64,000 bases of DNA. Source: Fervidicola ferrireducens (GTDB lineage Bacteria; Bacillota; Thermosediminibacteria; Thermosediminibacterales; Thermosediminibacteraceae). Made by a program: the position numbers and the translations under genes. Location: NCBI RefSeq assembly GCF_001562425.1, contig NZ_LOED01000001.1:62001-126000 (forward strand). Reading direction: 5' to 3'. Below, piece after piece: positions 52,888 to 61,194 of the stretch. The first letter of the stretch is position 1. Every line of letters starts with the position of its first letter. Below the pieces are notes generated by a model. That model was not told where the DNA came from and did no database searches. It was given only the letters and a program-made list of their open reading frames with translations.

Positions 52888-52916
52888 AAACCCCCGGGCA
52901 TTGCGCCCGGGGGTTT
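52888..52916. terminator. Bidirectional terminator after the membrane protein gene
   Basis: Twelve-bp stem AAACCCCCGGGC/GCCCGGGGGTTT with a five-base loop between convergent transcripts. Confidence 0.88.
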
Positions 52917-52941
52917 CTAAAATGGGAGGGGTTTTACTTTT

Positions 52942-53664
52942 CTACAATATTTTGCTTAAAAACTCCTTTGTCCTCGGATTTTGGGGGCTTTCGAAAATTT
53001 CTTCGGGAGTGCCTTCTTCCAGTATCTTTCCTTCATCCATAAAAAGCACCCTGTCTCCCACTTCCCTGGCAAACCTCATCTCGTGGGTCACGACCACCAT
53101 AGTCATGCCCTCCGAAGCCAGGTCCTTCATGACATCCAGCACTTCCTTTATCATCTCTGGGTCCAGGGCAGAGGTTGGCTCGTCAAAGAGCATTACTTTC
53201 GGATTCATGGCAAGGGCTCTGGCTATGGCAACCCGCTGTTTTTGCCCTCCTGAAAGGGAAGCGGGAAAACACTCTGCTTTATCGGCAAGGCCTACCCTTT
53301 CCAGCAATTCCATTGCTTTTTCTCTAGCATCTTTAGGGGATATTCCCTTTACCTTTATCGGCGCGAGAGTTATATTTTCTACCACCGTCTTGTGGGGGAA
53401 AAGGTTAAAGTGCTGGAAAACCATCCCCACGTCCTGCCTCACCTTGTTTATATCCGTCGACGGGTCGAGAAGCGACTTGCCCTCGATTTTTATCTCTCCT
53501 CTTGTGGGTTTTTCCAGGAGGTTAAGGCACCTCAAAAAGGTGCTCTTTCCGGAACCGCTGGGGCCTATGACCACCACGACTTCTCCTTTTTCTATCCTGG
53601 CGTTGATGCCTTTCAATACTTCGAGTTTTCCGAAATTCTTATAAAGGTCTTTAACTTCAATCAC
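52942..53664 (-). CDS. Polar amino-acid ABC transporter ATP-binding protein (GlnQ-like)
   Basis: 240 residues: Walker [12 protein letters not shown]-loop FQHFNLFPH, signature [15 protein letters not shown], Walker [14 protein letters not shown], and H-loop [11 protein letters not shown]. The subfamily (HisP/GlnQ) energises uptake of polar amino acids. Its start overlaps the permease stop by eight bases. Third gene of a binding protein-permease-ATPase operon. Confidence 0.94.
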   Translation of the reverse strand: MIEVKDLYKNFGKLEVLKGINARIEKGEVVVVIGPSGSGKSTFLRCLNLLEKPTRGEIKIEGKSLLDPSTDINKVRQDVGMVFQHFNLFPHKTVVENITLAPIKVKGISPKDAREKAMELLERVGLADKAECFPASLSGGQKQRVAIARALAMNPKVMLFDEPTSALDPEMIKEVLDVMKDLASEGMTMVVVTHEMRFAREVGDRVLFMDEGKILEEGTPEEIFESPQNPRTKEFLSKIL

Positions 53665-54319
53665 TGGCCGCCAGCCTCCTTTCGATAAGCGACATCAGCC
53701 ACGAAAAACTGACCGTCATAACGAAGTAAAATGCAGCCGCCGTCAAGTAAGGCTCAAAAGGCCTGTAGGTGTTTCCAGCCACTATCTGGGCCGCCCTGGT
53801 AAGTTCCGGAAATCCTATCGTAGTGGCAAGAGATGAGTTCTTTAAAAGCGTCACAAATTCGTTGCCCAAAGGAGGAATCATTTTTTTAAAAGCCTGCGGC
53901 AGGATTATATACCTCATGGCCTGACCGTACGTCATCCCCAGGGACCTTGCCGCTTCCATCTGCCCCCTGTCTACGGCGAGGATTCCCCCCCTTACTATTT
54001 CAGCCACATAACCTCCGCTGTTAATTCCCAGTGCCAGCACAGCTGCCGGGAACTCGGGTATGGTAAATCCCAAAATCTGCGGAAGTCCGAAATAGAATAT
54101 GAGAAGTTGTACAAGGAGCGGAGTGCCCCTTATAACCTCGACGTAAGCGCTGCAGAGAAATCTCACCGGGAAAAGCCGGGACATCTTCCCTATTCCCATA
54201 AACGTTCCTATGACGATGCCGATGAGCACCGCAAGCAGGGTAATTTCAAAGGCCGTGAGCGCTCCTCTGAAAAATAGATGGATGTAAGGTAGAACTATTG
54301 AAAAATTCAATTTATCCAA
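53657..54319 (-). CDS. Polar amino-acid ABC transporter permease (GlnP/HisM-like)
   Basis: 220 residues with about five membrane helices and the HAAA-type permease signature, including [22 protein letters not shown] and the EAA loop [21 protein letters not shown]. It forms the membrane channel for the binding protein encoded upstream. Confidence 0.93.
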   Translation of the reverse strand: MDKLNFSIVLPYIHLFFRGALTAFEITLLAVLIGIVIGTFMGIGKMSRLFPVRFLCSAYVEVIRGTPLLVQLLIFYFGLPQILGFTIPEFPAAVLALGINSGGYVAEIVRGGILAVDRGQMEAARSLGMTYGQAMRYIILPQAFKKMIPPLGNEFVTLLKNSSLATTIGFPELTRAAQIVAGNTYRPFEPYLTAAAFYFVMTVSFSWLMSLIERRLAASD

Positions 54320-54346
54320 CTGGATTTTCTCCTTTCGGTCCTAAAC

Positions 54347-55189
54347 CTAATTCGAGGGTTTGTAGTCTATAAACCATTTTTTAACGAGTTTTTCATGCTC
54401 GCCGCTTCCCTTTAGCTGCTTTATGACCTTGTTTACTACTTCAAGGAGTTTTACATCCTCCTTTCGCAATACGACTGCTTTTGCCGCATCGTCCAGCATC
54501 TCACCTACGAGCTCCAATTTGTCCGGATTATTGGCGGCATAAGCCTGAGCTACGGCAAAGTCTACAATCACAGCTTCGATGCGCTTGTTCAAAAGGTCCA
54601 TCATCGCTGCATCTACCGTGTCAAACTGCTTTAGTTTTGCACCTTCTATTTTCTTCGCCTCTTCTTCTCCAGTCGTGCTAATCTGCACTCCTATGGTCTT
54701 GCCCTTCAGGTCTTCTTTGCTTTTTACACCGCTTCCTTTATAGGTTATAATTTGCTGTCCTCCTTCGAGATAGGGATCGGAAAAGTTGACGCTCTTTTTC
54801 CTTTCTTCAGTTATGGTAAAACCGGCAATCCCTATGTCGACCGTCTTTGTGAGCACAGCGGGAATTATGCTCTTAAAGTCCATATCCTTTATTTCCAGCT
54901 CCACTCCCAGTTCGTCCGCTATGGCTTTGGCCAAATCGATGTCAAAGCCCACTATTTCATCCTTCCCGTTTACCACCTGGTGAAACTCAAAAGGCGGGTA
55001 GTCGGCGCTGGTCCCAACCACCAATTTCCCGGCCTTCTTTATTCTTTCAACCGCATCTTCCTGGGCGCTTCCCTGGGCATTTGTAGTCCCCTGGGAACTT
55101 TGCTGATTCGCCGTTTGCTTTTGTCCACACCCGACAGCGAACACCGCTGCAAAAACCAGAATCAATAGTATTGCGAAGATTTTTTTCAT
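54347..55189 (-). CDS. Amino-acid ABC transporter substrate-binding lipoprotein (SBP family 3)
   Basis: 280 residues. Lipoprotein signal with lipobox FAVGC (Cys near 21), then KLVVGTSADYPPFEF, GFDIDLAKAIADELG, the ligand-binding VDIGIAGFTITEERKKSVNFSDPYL and a C-terminal lobe. This is the extracytoplasmic receptor for the permease and ATPase that follow; the Arg and Asp around TEERKK suit a polar or basic amino acid. ATG 55189 has GGAGG upstream; an upstream ATG at 55234 would break the signal peptide. Confidence 0.93.
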   Translation of the reverse strand: MKKIFAILLILVFAAVFAVGCGQKQTANQQSSQGTTNAQGSAQEDAVERIKKAGKLVVGTSADYPPFEFHQVVNGKDEIVGFDIDLAKAIADELGVELEIKDMDFKSIIPAVLTKTVDIGIAGFTITEERKKSVNFSDPYLEGGQQIITYKGSGVKSKEDLKGKTIGVQISTTGEEEAKKIEGAKLKQFDTVDAAMMDLLNKRIEAVIVDFAVAQAYAANNPDKLELVGEMLDDAAKAVVLRKEDVKLLEVVNKVIKQLKGSGEHEKLVKKWFIDYKPSN

Positions 55190-55225
55190 TCCAGCTTTGC
55201 CTCCTTTTTCACGCTTTTGGGTATA

Positions 55226-55254
55226 ATTATACATTGCCCGGAATAATATTTCAA
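55226..55254 (-). promoter_or_regulatory. SigA promoter of the amino-acid ABC transporter operon
   Basis: Minus strand TTGAAA (55249-55254), 17 bases, TATAAT (55226-55231), about 35 bases before the start codon. Confidence 0.75.
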
Positions 55255-55263
55255 TACGTTTTT

Positions 55264-55293
55264 AAAAAAATAAAAGGCCCGGTATCCCGGACC
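55264..55293 (-). terminator. Intrinsic terminator after the zinc-ribbon gene
   Basis: GGTCCGG/CCGGGCC stem (one G-T pair) followed by TTTTATTTTTTT on the minus strand. Confidence 0.82.
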
Positions 55294-55317
55294 TCTATTT
55301 ACGTTAGTTAATCTTAC

Positions 55318-55626
55318 TTAAATTTCGCTTGCAACTCTGTGCTTCCTGAAGCATTCGCTGCAGTACACCGGCCTGTCGTTCCTGGGCTTGAAAGGTACCT
55401 TTGTTGGCGCGCCGCAGTCGGCACAAACTGCATCGTACAGTGTCCTCTGCGCTGCTTTCCTCCCGCCGAAATCCCTCCTGCTTGCCTTTCTCGCGTCCCT
55501 GCATGCCTTGCAGCGGCTGGGCTCGTTTTCAAAGCCCTTCTGCGCGTAGAATTCCTGTTCGCCTGCTGTAAAGACGAACTCCTTCCCACAGTCTTTGCAT
55601 ACTAATACCTTGTCCTGGAATGCCAT
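55318..55626 (-). CDS. Small double zinc-ribbon protein
   Basis: 102 residues with two C-x2-C...C-x2-C modules: CKDCGKEFVF with CKACRDARKAS, and CADCGAPTKVPFKPR with YCSECFRKH. The stretch between is rich in Arg/Lys, which suggests nucleic-acid contact. Such proteins are common and uncharacterised in Clostridia. GAGGGG is eight bases before the ATG. The gene has its own promoter and a folded 150-base leader. Confidence 0.85.
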   Translation of the reverse strand: MAFQDKVLVCKDCGKEFVFTAGEQEFYAQKGFENEPSRCKACRDARKASRRDFGGRKAAQRTLYDAVCADCGAPTKVPFKPRNDRPVYCSECFRKHRVASEI

Positions 55627-55634
55627 TAAAAAAA

Positions 55635-55781
55635 CCCCTCACTTTGATTTAGATTCTTCCGGCATTCCTTAGCTGACCTGGTCATCCCCTCCACCGGCCG
55701 CCGTGGGTATCAAATACCCGGAGGGAGTCGCTTTGCCCGCGGCAGGCTTCGACTTTCAACCACAGACCTAAGCAATGCCTT
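55635..55781 (-). ncRNA. Structured 5' leader upstream of the zinc-ribbon gene, class not recognised
   Basis: The RNA (minus strand) is closed by GGCAUUGCUUAG (55779-55768) paired with CUAAGGAAUGCC (55672-55661), 11 of 12 pairs. Inside: a GUCG/CGAC arm (55750-55753 with 55727-55730), a CCCUCC/GGAGGG stem (55725-55720 with 55692-55687) capped by GGGUAU/AUACCC, and a small GACC/GGUC hairpin. The CUCCC strand could instead pair with the ribosome site GAGGGG (55640-55635). I matched it against the purine, TPP, FMN, SAM, glycine, c-di-GMP, ZTP, T-box and SRP patterns I know, without success. Confidence 0.6.
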
Positions 55782-55787
55782 ATGCTA

Positions 55788-55816
55788 ATTATATACCTTA
55801 AAAAGAAAAAAAGCAA
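55788..55816 (-). promoter_or_regulatory. Promoter of the structured leader and zinc-ribbon gene
   Basis: Minus strand TTGCTT (55811-55816), 17 bases, TATAAT (55788-55793). The transcript would begin almost exactly at the closing stem of the leader. Confidence 0.7.
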
Positions 55817-55823
55817 GAAAAAT

Positions 55824-56381
55824 TTATTTTTCTTTCATGCTCATGTAATATTTCATTACCTTTTCCACATATTCCTGAGTCTCCCTAAAGGGGGGAATTC
55901 CTCCATATTTCTCGACATTAAAAGGCCCGGCATTGTATGCCGCCAAAGCTTTAACTACATCACCGTCGTAGCGTTCGAGGAGCTTTTTTAGATAAAAAAC
56001 CCCTCCCAGCACGTTTTCTTCTACGTCGTAGGGATTCACCCCTAGACTCGCTGCAGTCGTCGGCATGAGCTGCATTATTCCTACTGCGCCTTTACTGGAC
56101 ACGGCATTCTGCTTAAAATTGGACTCCACCTTGGCTACTGCAAGAGCTAAATCCGCATCCACACCCAAAGCTCTTGCCGTTCGTTCTATTATTTCCTTCG
56201 CCTTCTTTTCGGGGATATCTGCCTCCTGTACATTATCTTTCGCTTTGTTTAGCTTTGTCTCATATTCACTTATCGCATTTTCTAAAATTTCGCCGAAACT
56301 CTTTTCTACATTTACGTTAAACCTTGCTTTTATCTCCTCTATTCGAGAGATTACCCGGTGTACGCCCGTCAAATCAACCAT
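55824..56381 (-). CDS. Lytic transglycosylase (SLT domain) in a flagellar operon
   Basis: 185 residues. A helical N-terminal half precedes an SLT domain (about 70-180) with the catalytic glutamate in AVAKVESNFKQNAVS, then GAVGIMQLMPTTAASLGV and ALAAYNAGPFNVEKYGG. No signal peptide is visible, so it may be exported through the flagellar apparatus or act locally, a role like that of the muramidase part of FlgJ. Follows the FliT-like gene. Confidence 0.88.
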   Translation of the reverse strand: MVDLTGVHRVISRIEEIKARFNVNVEKSFGEILENAISEYETKLNKAKDNVQEADIPEKKAKEIIERTARALGVDADLALAVAKVESNFKQNAVSSKGAVGIMQLMPTTAASLGVNPYDVEENVLGGVFYLKKLLERYDGDVVKALAAYNAGPFNVEKYGGIPPFRETQEYVEKVMKYYMSMKEK

Positions 56382-56408
56382 TTTTAAACCCCGCTCCCAA
56401 AAAAAGTA

Positions 56409-56813
56409 CTATTCCCTTTTATCGATAAAAAAACCTTCGCCGAAATTCGCTTTACTGAATGGATCGGTATATCGTTGCGTTACCTTTTTAGCAAAATTTA
56501 AATCGTTAATTTTTCTCTCAATGTCTGTATAAAGTTTTTTTGCCAGCTTTACGACTTCTTCATCGTGCATTTTTATTTCCAAAAGCTTTTCTCTTATACT
56601 TCTCTTAAAGCTTTCAATGCCCTCATCCATACCGGCAAATTCTCTTTTTATTTTCTCATCTATCTTCTCGGATATTTCTATGAGCTGCCTTCTTTTTTCC
56701 ACCAGCTCCAGCAATGCTGAAGTGTCCTCAGCAATTACCGCTTCTTTCATTTTTAAGGTAATGGCTAAAATTTCCTCAAGGTTTTTTATCTTTTCGCTAA
56801 ATAGCACTTCCAT
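56409..56813 (-). CDS. Putative flagellar chaperone (FliT-like), coiled coil
   Basis: 134 residues, almost all charged helix with heptad-like repeats (ALLELVEKRRQLIEISEKIDEKIKREF). No sequence motif proves the family, but size, composition and position directly after fliS match FliT-type export chaperones of the filament cap. Confidence 0.6.
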   Translation of the reverse strand: MEVLFSEKIKNLEEILAITLKMKEAVIAEDTSALLELVEKRRQLIEISEKIDEKIKREFAGMDEGIESFKRSIREKLLEIKMHDEEVVKLAKKLYTDIERKINDLNFAKKVTQRYTDPFSKANFGEGFFIDKRE

Positions 56814-56854
56814 ACAATCGTCTCTTTTCCGTTTTTTATATTATTATAGCATAA

Positions 56855-57241
56855 TTATAACGCCGTCTTTTTTGCCTTCATGACCTCGACGTAGGCCCCC
56901 TGCCATGCTTCCTTTAGCCCTTCGAGCAACCCTTCTACCTCTTCCAACTTACTTAAATCCTTTTTTATATTCGCCTCTATCAGCTTCTCGTAGATGAAGT
57001 TGTAAAGGCTTCTCAGATTTTTCGAAAGCTCGTAATTCATGTCGAGGCTCATGTTGAGTTCCATTATTATATCTTCCACTCTCACAATGTAGTTGTTTGC
57101 ATCGGCATAATTTTTTTCTTCTACGGCCTTTTTGGCAAGTCTCAAAAACCTAAGCGCACCTTCATAAAGCATCAGCACCAGCCTTTCCGGCGGTGCCGTC
57201 ATTACTTGATTTTCCTGATACTGCTGGTACGGATTCACCAC
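56855..57241 (-). CDS. fliS: Flagellar export chaperone FliS
   Basis: 128 residues: NPYQQYQENQVMTAPPERLVLMLYEGALRFL-type start, which is the family signature, and helices holding NYIVRVEDIIMELNMSLD. FliS binds flagellin in the cytoplasm and prevents premature assembly. The GTG start has GGGGGGG six bases upstream. It follows fliD as in most flagellar systems. Confidence 0.95.
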   Translation of the reverse strand: MVNPYQQYQENQVMTAPPERLVLMLYEGALRFLRLAKKAVEEKNYADANNYIVRVEDIIMELNMSLDMNYELSKNLRSLYNFIYEKLIEANIKKDLSKLEEVEGLLEGLKEAWQGAYVEVMKAKKTAL

Positions 57242-57265
57242 CGAAGACCCCCCCTTTTTTTTTCT

Positions 57266-58846
57266 TTATGAATTTGAGCTATAAAGCCCCAGCTGGTTTG
57301 CGAGCCACATGCTCTGCTGATTCATGGCCGCTATGGCCTTTTCCATCTCCGTAAACTGCCGCCAGTAGCGGTCCTCGATTTCTTTGAGCTTTTCTTCCAT
57401 TACTTTAATTTTATCGTCTACTTCCCTTATCCTCCTTGCGAGAAAACTGTTGTCGAAAACCTCAAAATCTCCGCCTCCTGCCTTATCTGTAATGCTCTTA
57501 ATCCCTGCTTTAAGCACATCGTAAAGGCTTACCGCTATTCCCTTTCCGGTAGAGCTGTCACCCGCGTTCGTAAATAGCCTCATTACCGCTTCGGGGTCCT
57601 TACTCAGGGCTTCCCGTAATTTTGCCTCATCAAGGTACAGTTTTCCTTTTTCGTAATAAGATCCGGTTTTTATGCCTATGTCCAGAAGCGAATCGAATTC
57701 GGCAGGAAGCCCTTTTACCGGAGTGTACAGTATTTCTCTCATCTTATCCCGTATGGACATCACAAGCTGGTCCGAACGCAAAAGGCCGCTCCTTGCCTTT
57801 TCCTCCCATAACTTAATCTCGTCTTCCTTCATTTCCTTTTTTTGCTCCTCGGTAAGGGGAAGGTAATCCCTATAGCGCTGCTCGCTGAGCTCTTTGTTTA
57901 TGTAGTCTATGGTTTCGTTGTACAACTCCACGAACTTCTTTATCGTATCGACGACACCGTCGATATCCCGCTCCACTTTGAGTATAGCGCTTTCCCCCGG
58001 AGCCATCTCCTTTCTCAGATTGAATGTAATACCGCCTATGGTAAAGGTATTGGAGGTTTTTTCTATGGTGATTTCATTCGTTCCATCTATATCACTTATT
58101 TTTACAACAGCGTTTTTACCTGTACCTGAGCCACTTATCTTAAAGGCACCTGTTTCTCCAAACAGGTTGCCACCGCCATTTTCATTTATAATGCTGATAC
58201 TTGTACTTGCCCCGGTATCCTTGGTCTTAAATACAACCTTATCGGTGATAGGGTCATAATACGCTGAGACATTTATCGTGCTGTCTGATGATATTGTTGA
58301 AAGTATGTAATTCAAAGAGTCAGTCGTCTTGAAGATGAAGGTTTTGGACTTACCGTTTGCCGTGATGGTAAACTTAAATTCACTCAATGTATCGTTTCCG
58401 CCGAACGGGTCGTTTGCAAAGTAATCTCGCTGATCCTTTATGGATTTTGAGGGATCTATTTGCTTATAAGTTACTGATATAGGACTTCCGCTTTCAAGCT
58501 TCGCGCTTTCGGCAAGACTTACTACACTTACCTTATACTCCCCTGGAATGGCGGAAGCGCCGGCGCTGGCAGTAAAATAAGTGTCTGCCGATTGCCCGGA
58601 AGAAAGCGTACCCGTCGTCTTGTACTTCAAATACGTACCCTGAAGCTTCATGTTAAAGACGAAATCGTACAAAGACTTAAGCTTCAGATTGATGTTCCGG
58701 TAATCTTCTTTTTGCCACTCCAAAATCTTTTTTTGCTGGTAGAGCTTGTCAACCTTTGTGCGCTCTACTTTCATGAGGTCCGAAATTATCTGGTCAATGT
58801 CAATTCCCGAGGCAAGGCCACCTATCCTCAAGTTGCTGTAAGCCAT
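57266..58846 (-). CDS. fliD: Flagellar filament cap protein FliD
   Basis: 526 residues. The N-terminal FliD segment (LRIGGLASGIDIDQIISDLM, VDKLYQQKKILEWQKEDYR) and C-terminal coiled coil (DDKIKVMEEKLKEIEDRYWRQFTEME with AMNQQSMWLANQLG) are diagnostic; the middle is the variable exposed part. It forms the cap under which flagellin polymerises. Located between flaG and fliS. Confidence 0.95.
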   Translation of the reverse strand: MAYSNLRIGGLASGIDIDQIISDLMKVERTKVDKLYQQKKILEWQKEDYRNINLKLKSLYDFVFNMKLQGTYLKYKTTGTLSSGQSADTYFTASAGASAIPGEYKVSVVSLAESAKLESGSPISVTYKQIDPSKSIKDQRDYFANDPFGGNDTLSEFKFTITANGKSKTFIFKTTDSLNYILSTISSDSTINVSAYYDPITDKVVFKTKDTGASTSISIINENGGGNLFGETGAFKISGSGTGKNAVVKISDIDGTNEITIEKTSNTFTIGGITFNLRKEMAPGESAILKVERDIDGVVDTIKKFVELYNETIDYINKELSEQRYRDYLPLTEEQKKEMKEDEIKLWEEKARSGLLRSDQLVMSIRDKMREILYTPVKGLPAEFDSLLDIGIKTGSYYEKGKLYLDEAKLREALSKDPEAVMRLFTNAGDSSTGKGIAVSLYDVLKAGIKSITDKAGGGDFEVFDNSFLARRIREVDDKIKVMEEKLKEIEDRYWRQFTEMEKAIAAMNQQSMWLANQLGLYSSNS

Positions 58847-58877
58847 ATTTTCACCACCTGCCTTAATTTTAAACCAA

Positions 58878-59249
58878 TCATACCTTTTTATCTATAATTA
58901 ACCCCACTTGTTTCCAGATGTTCGCTATGAGGTCTAAAAACTTTTCCGGAGGTATCTCGCTTATGAGCTCGTTGCTTTCCCTGTCGTATATCCTCACTAT
59001 GACCCTTTTGGTTTCCTCATGGATGGAAAATTCAAACCGCATATCTTTTATTTCTATCGCCAGATCCTCCAGGTCCTCGGCAAGATTTTTGAAGTCGCCT
59101 TCCGTAAATTCTCTGACCGGAGCATCTAAAACCTCTTTCGCATTCCTCAGACCTTCCCTGGAGTTCTCCGCGAGAACCTCCGCTTCTTTTGACCACCTGT
59201 TTGTGCCGACAAGGTGAATATCAACGCTTTTTGCGCCCTCGATACGCAT
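58878..59249 (-). CDS. flaG: FlaG family flagellar protein
   Basis: 123 residues. The C-terminal 60 residues match FlaG/YvyC (MRFEFSIHEETKRVIVRIYD, NELISEIPPEKFLDLIANIW). Function is tied to filament length. ATG 59249 has GAGG nine bases upstream and is preferred over GTG 59258. First gene after a SigD-like promoter and followed by fliD. Confidence 0.88.
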   Translation of the reverse strand: MRIEGAKSVDIHLVGTNRWSKEAEVLAENSREGLRNAKEVLDAPVREFTEGDFKNLAEDLEDLAIEIKDMRFEFSIHEETKRVIVRIYDRESNELISEIPPEKFLDLIANIWKQVGLIIDKKV

Positions 59250-59289
59250 AGCCTTCACCCTCTTTGATTTTCTTCCTTTTTTATATCGA

Positions 59290-59337
59290 ATAAAAAAATA
59301 AATAAATTAAGCCGAAATATCGGCAATTTCGGCTTAA
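59290..59337 (-). terminator. Intrinsic terminator of the tupA-mobB transcript
   Basis: Perfect 12-bp stem TTAAGCCGAAAT/ATTTCGGCTTAA with a seven-base loop, then an AT-rich tail with a run of seven T on the minus strand. Confidence 0.85.
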
Positions 59338-59343
59338 TTTTTT
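59317..59343 (-). promoter_or_regulatory. SigD (sigma-28)-type promoter for flaG-fliD-fliS, inside the terminator
   Basis: On the minus strand AAAA (59340-59343), 15 bases, then GCCGATAT (59317-59324), an exact match to the motility-sigma -10 element; the -35 (TAAA) matches at three of four positions. The -10 spans the loop and distal stem of the terminator hairpin. Confidence 0.7.
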
Positions 59344-59398
59344 CTAAAATCAGGGCATATTCCTCATTTTCTTTGCTAATTATTCTTTTACAAAATTT

Positions 59399-60124
59399 TC
59401 ATTCCTTCACTGTCATAATAATTTTTATATCTCCCTTTTCAAAGCCCTTCAATTGGGACAGGAAAGCCGTTATCACCGCTTCAAAAGTTTTCTGGACAAA
59501 AGGCACCATCGGGACTTCTCTGCCATTTATCCATACCTTTACGGAGTTCTTCGCCCGGCAATCCTCCCTGGACGCCCTTTTTTTCAGTATATCTTCGGCC
59601 ATCTTTCCGCAGCTTTTCCCACAACTTCCGCAACCTTTCCCTTCCAGATCGGGAAGCTTCTCAAATACCCTTTCCTCAATGAGGTCCACGAGCTCCCCTA
59701 TGTTTGTCTCGGCATTAATAACTGGAACATCACCATATCTTTTCATCTTGAGTGAAACAGCACCGCTAATCGCGAAAACGGTCCCGTCCAAAACCTTCGC
59801 TATTTCCTCCTCACTTTCTGCACAAAGCAGTTTCGGAACCGCAGCAGCCAACACATCTTCCAATATCACAAAATCCTGCTTGTAAAAACCTATAATTTCG
59901 TTGAGAGAAAACTTCCTCGGAAAAGAAATTGCCGTGCTCTCTCGGCCCAAGAAAGCGATCATATCTGCACCCTCTATTTTTTCATAATTACTAATAAAAT
60001 TATTCTCGCCCTTCAAAACGCCAACGGTATAACCCCGAAGCTTAAGTTCTTTTGCAATTTTGCCAGCAAGCCCATTCTTGCCTTTAACGCGACCTATTAT
60101 GGAAAATACTTTCAGAAATATCAC
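59399..60124 (-). CDS. mobB: MobB-like protein with degenerate P-loop and C-terminal cysteine cluster
   Basis: 241 residues. The N-terminal part resembles MobB, the GTP-binding helper of molybdopterin dinucleotide synthesis (GLAGKIAKELKLRGYTVGVLKG), but its P-loop reads SIIGRVKGKNGLAG, without the GKT/GKS. A C-terminal extension has GCGSCGKSCGKMAED and a later Cys (REDCRAKN), a likely metal or Fe-S site, then KVWINGREVPMVPFVQKTF. The GTG start overlaps the tupA stop by four bases. With tungstate uptake next door, it may deliver or guide tungsten cofactor assembly. Confidence 0.72.
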   Translation of the reverse strand: MIFLKVFSIIGRVKGKNGLAGKIAKELKLRGYTVGVLKGENNFISNYEKIEGADMIAFLGRESTAISFPRKFSLNEIIGFYKQDFVILEDVLAAAVPKLLCAESEEEIAKVLDGTVFAISGAVSLKMKRYGDVPVINAETNIGELVDLIEERVFEKLPDLEGKGCGSCGKSCGKMAEDILKKRASREDCRAKNSVKVWINGREVPMVPFVQKTFEAVITAFLSQLKGFEKGDIKIIMTVKE

Positions 60125-61041
60125 TCCCCTTTTAAAAGCTCTCCTTCATCCTTTCCGGCGTCGGGGAAAAACAGAGGTTGTCCGAATTTATCCTTCCCGA
60201 ATTCCCCAATAATTTTTTGAGCTTCTTCGCTTACCATGAAATCCACAAAAGCTTTTGCACCTTCAGAGTTTATCATCCTGGCCGCATTCGGATTGGTCTT
60301 TTTTACGTATTCGGGATTTGTCTGCATGACATGGTATATATTGAGAAGCTCTTTCGCCCCTTCCACCAATATTTCCAGGCGAAGGTCATCCTTTTTTGCA
60401 AGGTACGTCCCCCTGTCGGTGAGGGTGTAGCCTCCTTTTTCGGAAGCTATATCGAGCGTAGCTCCCATGCCCTGGCCCGTCGATTGGTACCATTTACCCT
60501 CCGGATTTTCAACCCCCGCCTGTTTCCATATCTGGAGTTCCTTTTTGTGAGTGCCAGAATCGTCGCCCCTCGATATGAAGAGAGCCTGCTTTTGCGCAAT
60601 CAATTTGAAGGCTTCCGCAGCGCTTTTGGCCTTTCTTATTCCTGCGGGGTCTTCCGGGGGTCCTACCACCACGAAATCGTTGTGCATGACCAGCATCCGG
60701 TTAATCGCAGCGCCTTTTTTAACCAGTTCCATCTCCGCTTCCGGCGCATGAACCAGCATTACATCGGCATCGCCCCTTTCTCCCATCGCAAGGGCCTGCC
60801 CCGTCCCCACCGCTATGGTCTTAACCTTGTAACCGGTCTTTTGTTCAAAAAGCGGGATGAGCACGTCTAAAAGTCCCGTGTCCTGGGTACTCGTGGTGGT
60901 GGCAAGAATTATTTCTCCTTTACCTTGATTTTCGCCCTGCGAATCCGAAAGACTTTTATTTCCGCAGGATGTCACGATAAACACCATCAGCAACGTCGTT
61001 AAAAAAAACACCATAAAAGCGGACTTTTTTCTTAAGTGCAT
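60121..61041 (-). CDS. tupA: Tungstate ABC transporter substrate-binding lipoprotein (TupA-like)
   Basis: 306 residues with a lipoprotein signal (LLMVFIVTSC) and the TupA hallmarks: ILATTTSTQDTGLLD (oxyanion-binding Thr/Ser), GTGQALAMGERGDADVMLVHAP, and ISRGDDSGTHKKELQIW. It should bind tungstate at the cell surface. ATG 61041 has GGAGGGGG upstream; longer versions are artefacts. No tupB or tupC lies beside it: the next gene is the MobB-like one, so the permease and ATPase are encoded elsewhere or shared. Confidence 0.9.
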   Translation of the reverse strand: MHLRKKSAFMVFFLTTLLMVFIVTSCGNKSLSDSQGENQGKGEIILATTTSTQDTGLLDVLIPLFEQKTGYKVKTIAVGTGQALAMGERGDADVMLVHAPEAEMELVKKGAAINRMLVMHNDFVVVGPPEDPAGIRKAKSAAEAFKLIAQKQALFISRGDDSGTHKKELQIWKQAGVENPEGKWYQSTGQGMGATLDIASEKGGYTLTDRGTYLAKKDDLRLEILVEGAKELLNIYHVMQTNPEYVKKTNPNAARMINSEGAKAFVDFMVSEEAQKIIGEFGKDKFGQPLFFPDAGKDEGELLKGE

Positions 61042-61194
61042 AGTTCCCCCTCCATCGTTATGTATTTTTAAGCATATCGCTTTTAAATAAAATATACCAA
61101 ATAATAGACGACCTGTAAAGTAAATATATCGTTTTATCAAAAAAAGTGCTAAAATTGACATAGACTATACGCAGTATTGAAAGGTGGAGGGCCC

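Noticed and set aside
55304-55605. Arg/Cys-rich open frames in the other frames of the zinc-ribbon gene
   Set aside because: Shadows of the biased composition of the real gene; no ribosome sites.
55635-55781. SRP (4.5S) RNA or 6S RNA for the structured leader
   Set aside because: A short ACCAGGTCAG stretch resembles the SRP core, but the GGAAGGAAGCAGCC-type loop is missing, and the transcript leads straight into a coding gene.
61042-61161. A 40-residue longer start for TupA
   Set aside because: The lipoprotein signal begins at ATG 61041 with GGAGGGGG; the upstream codons cover the promoter region.
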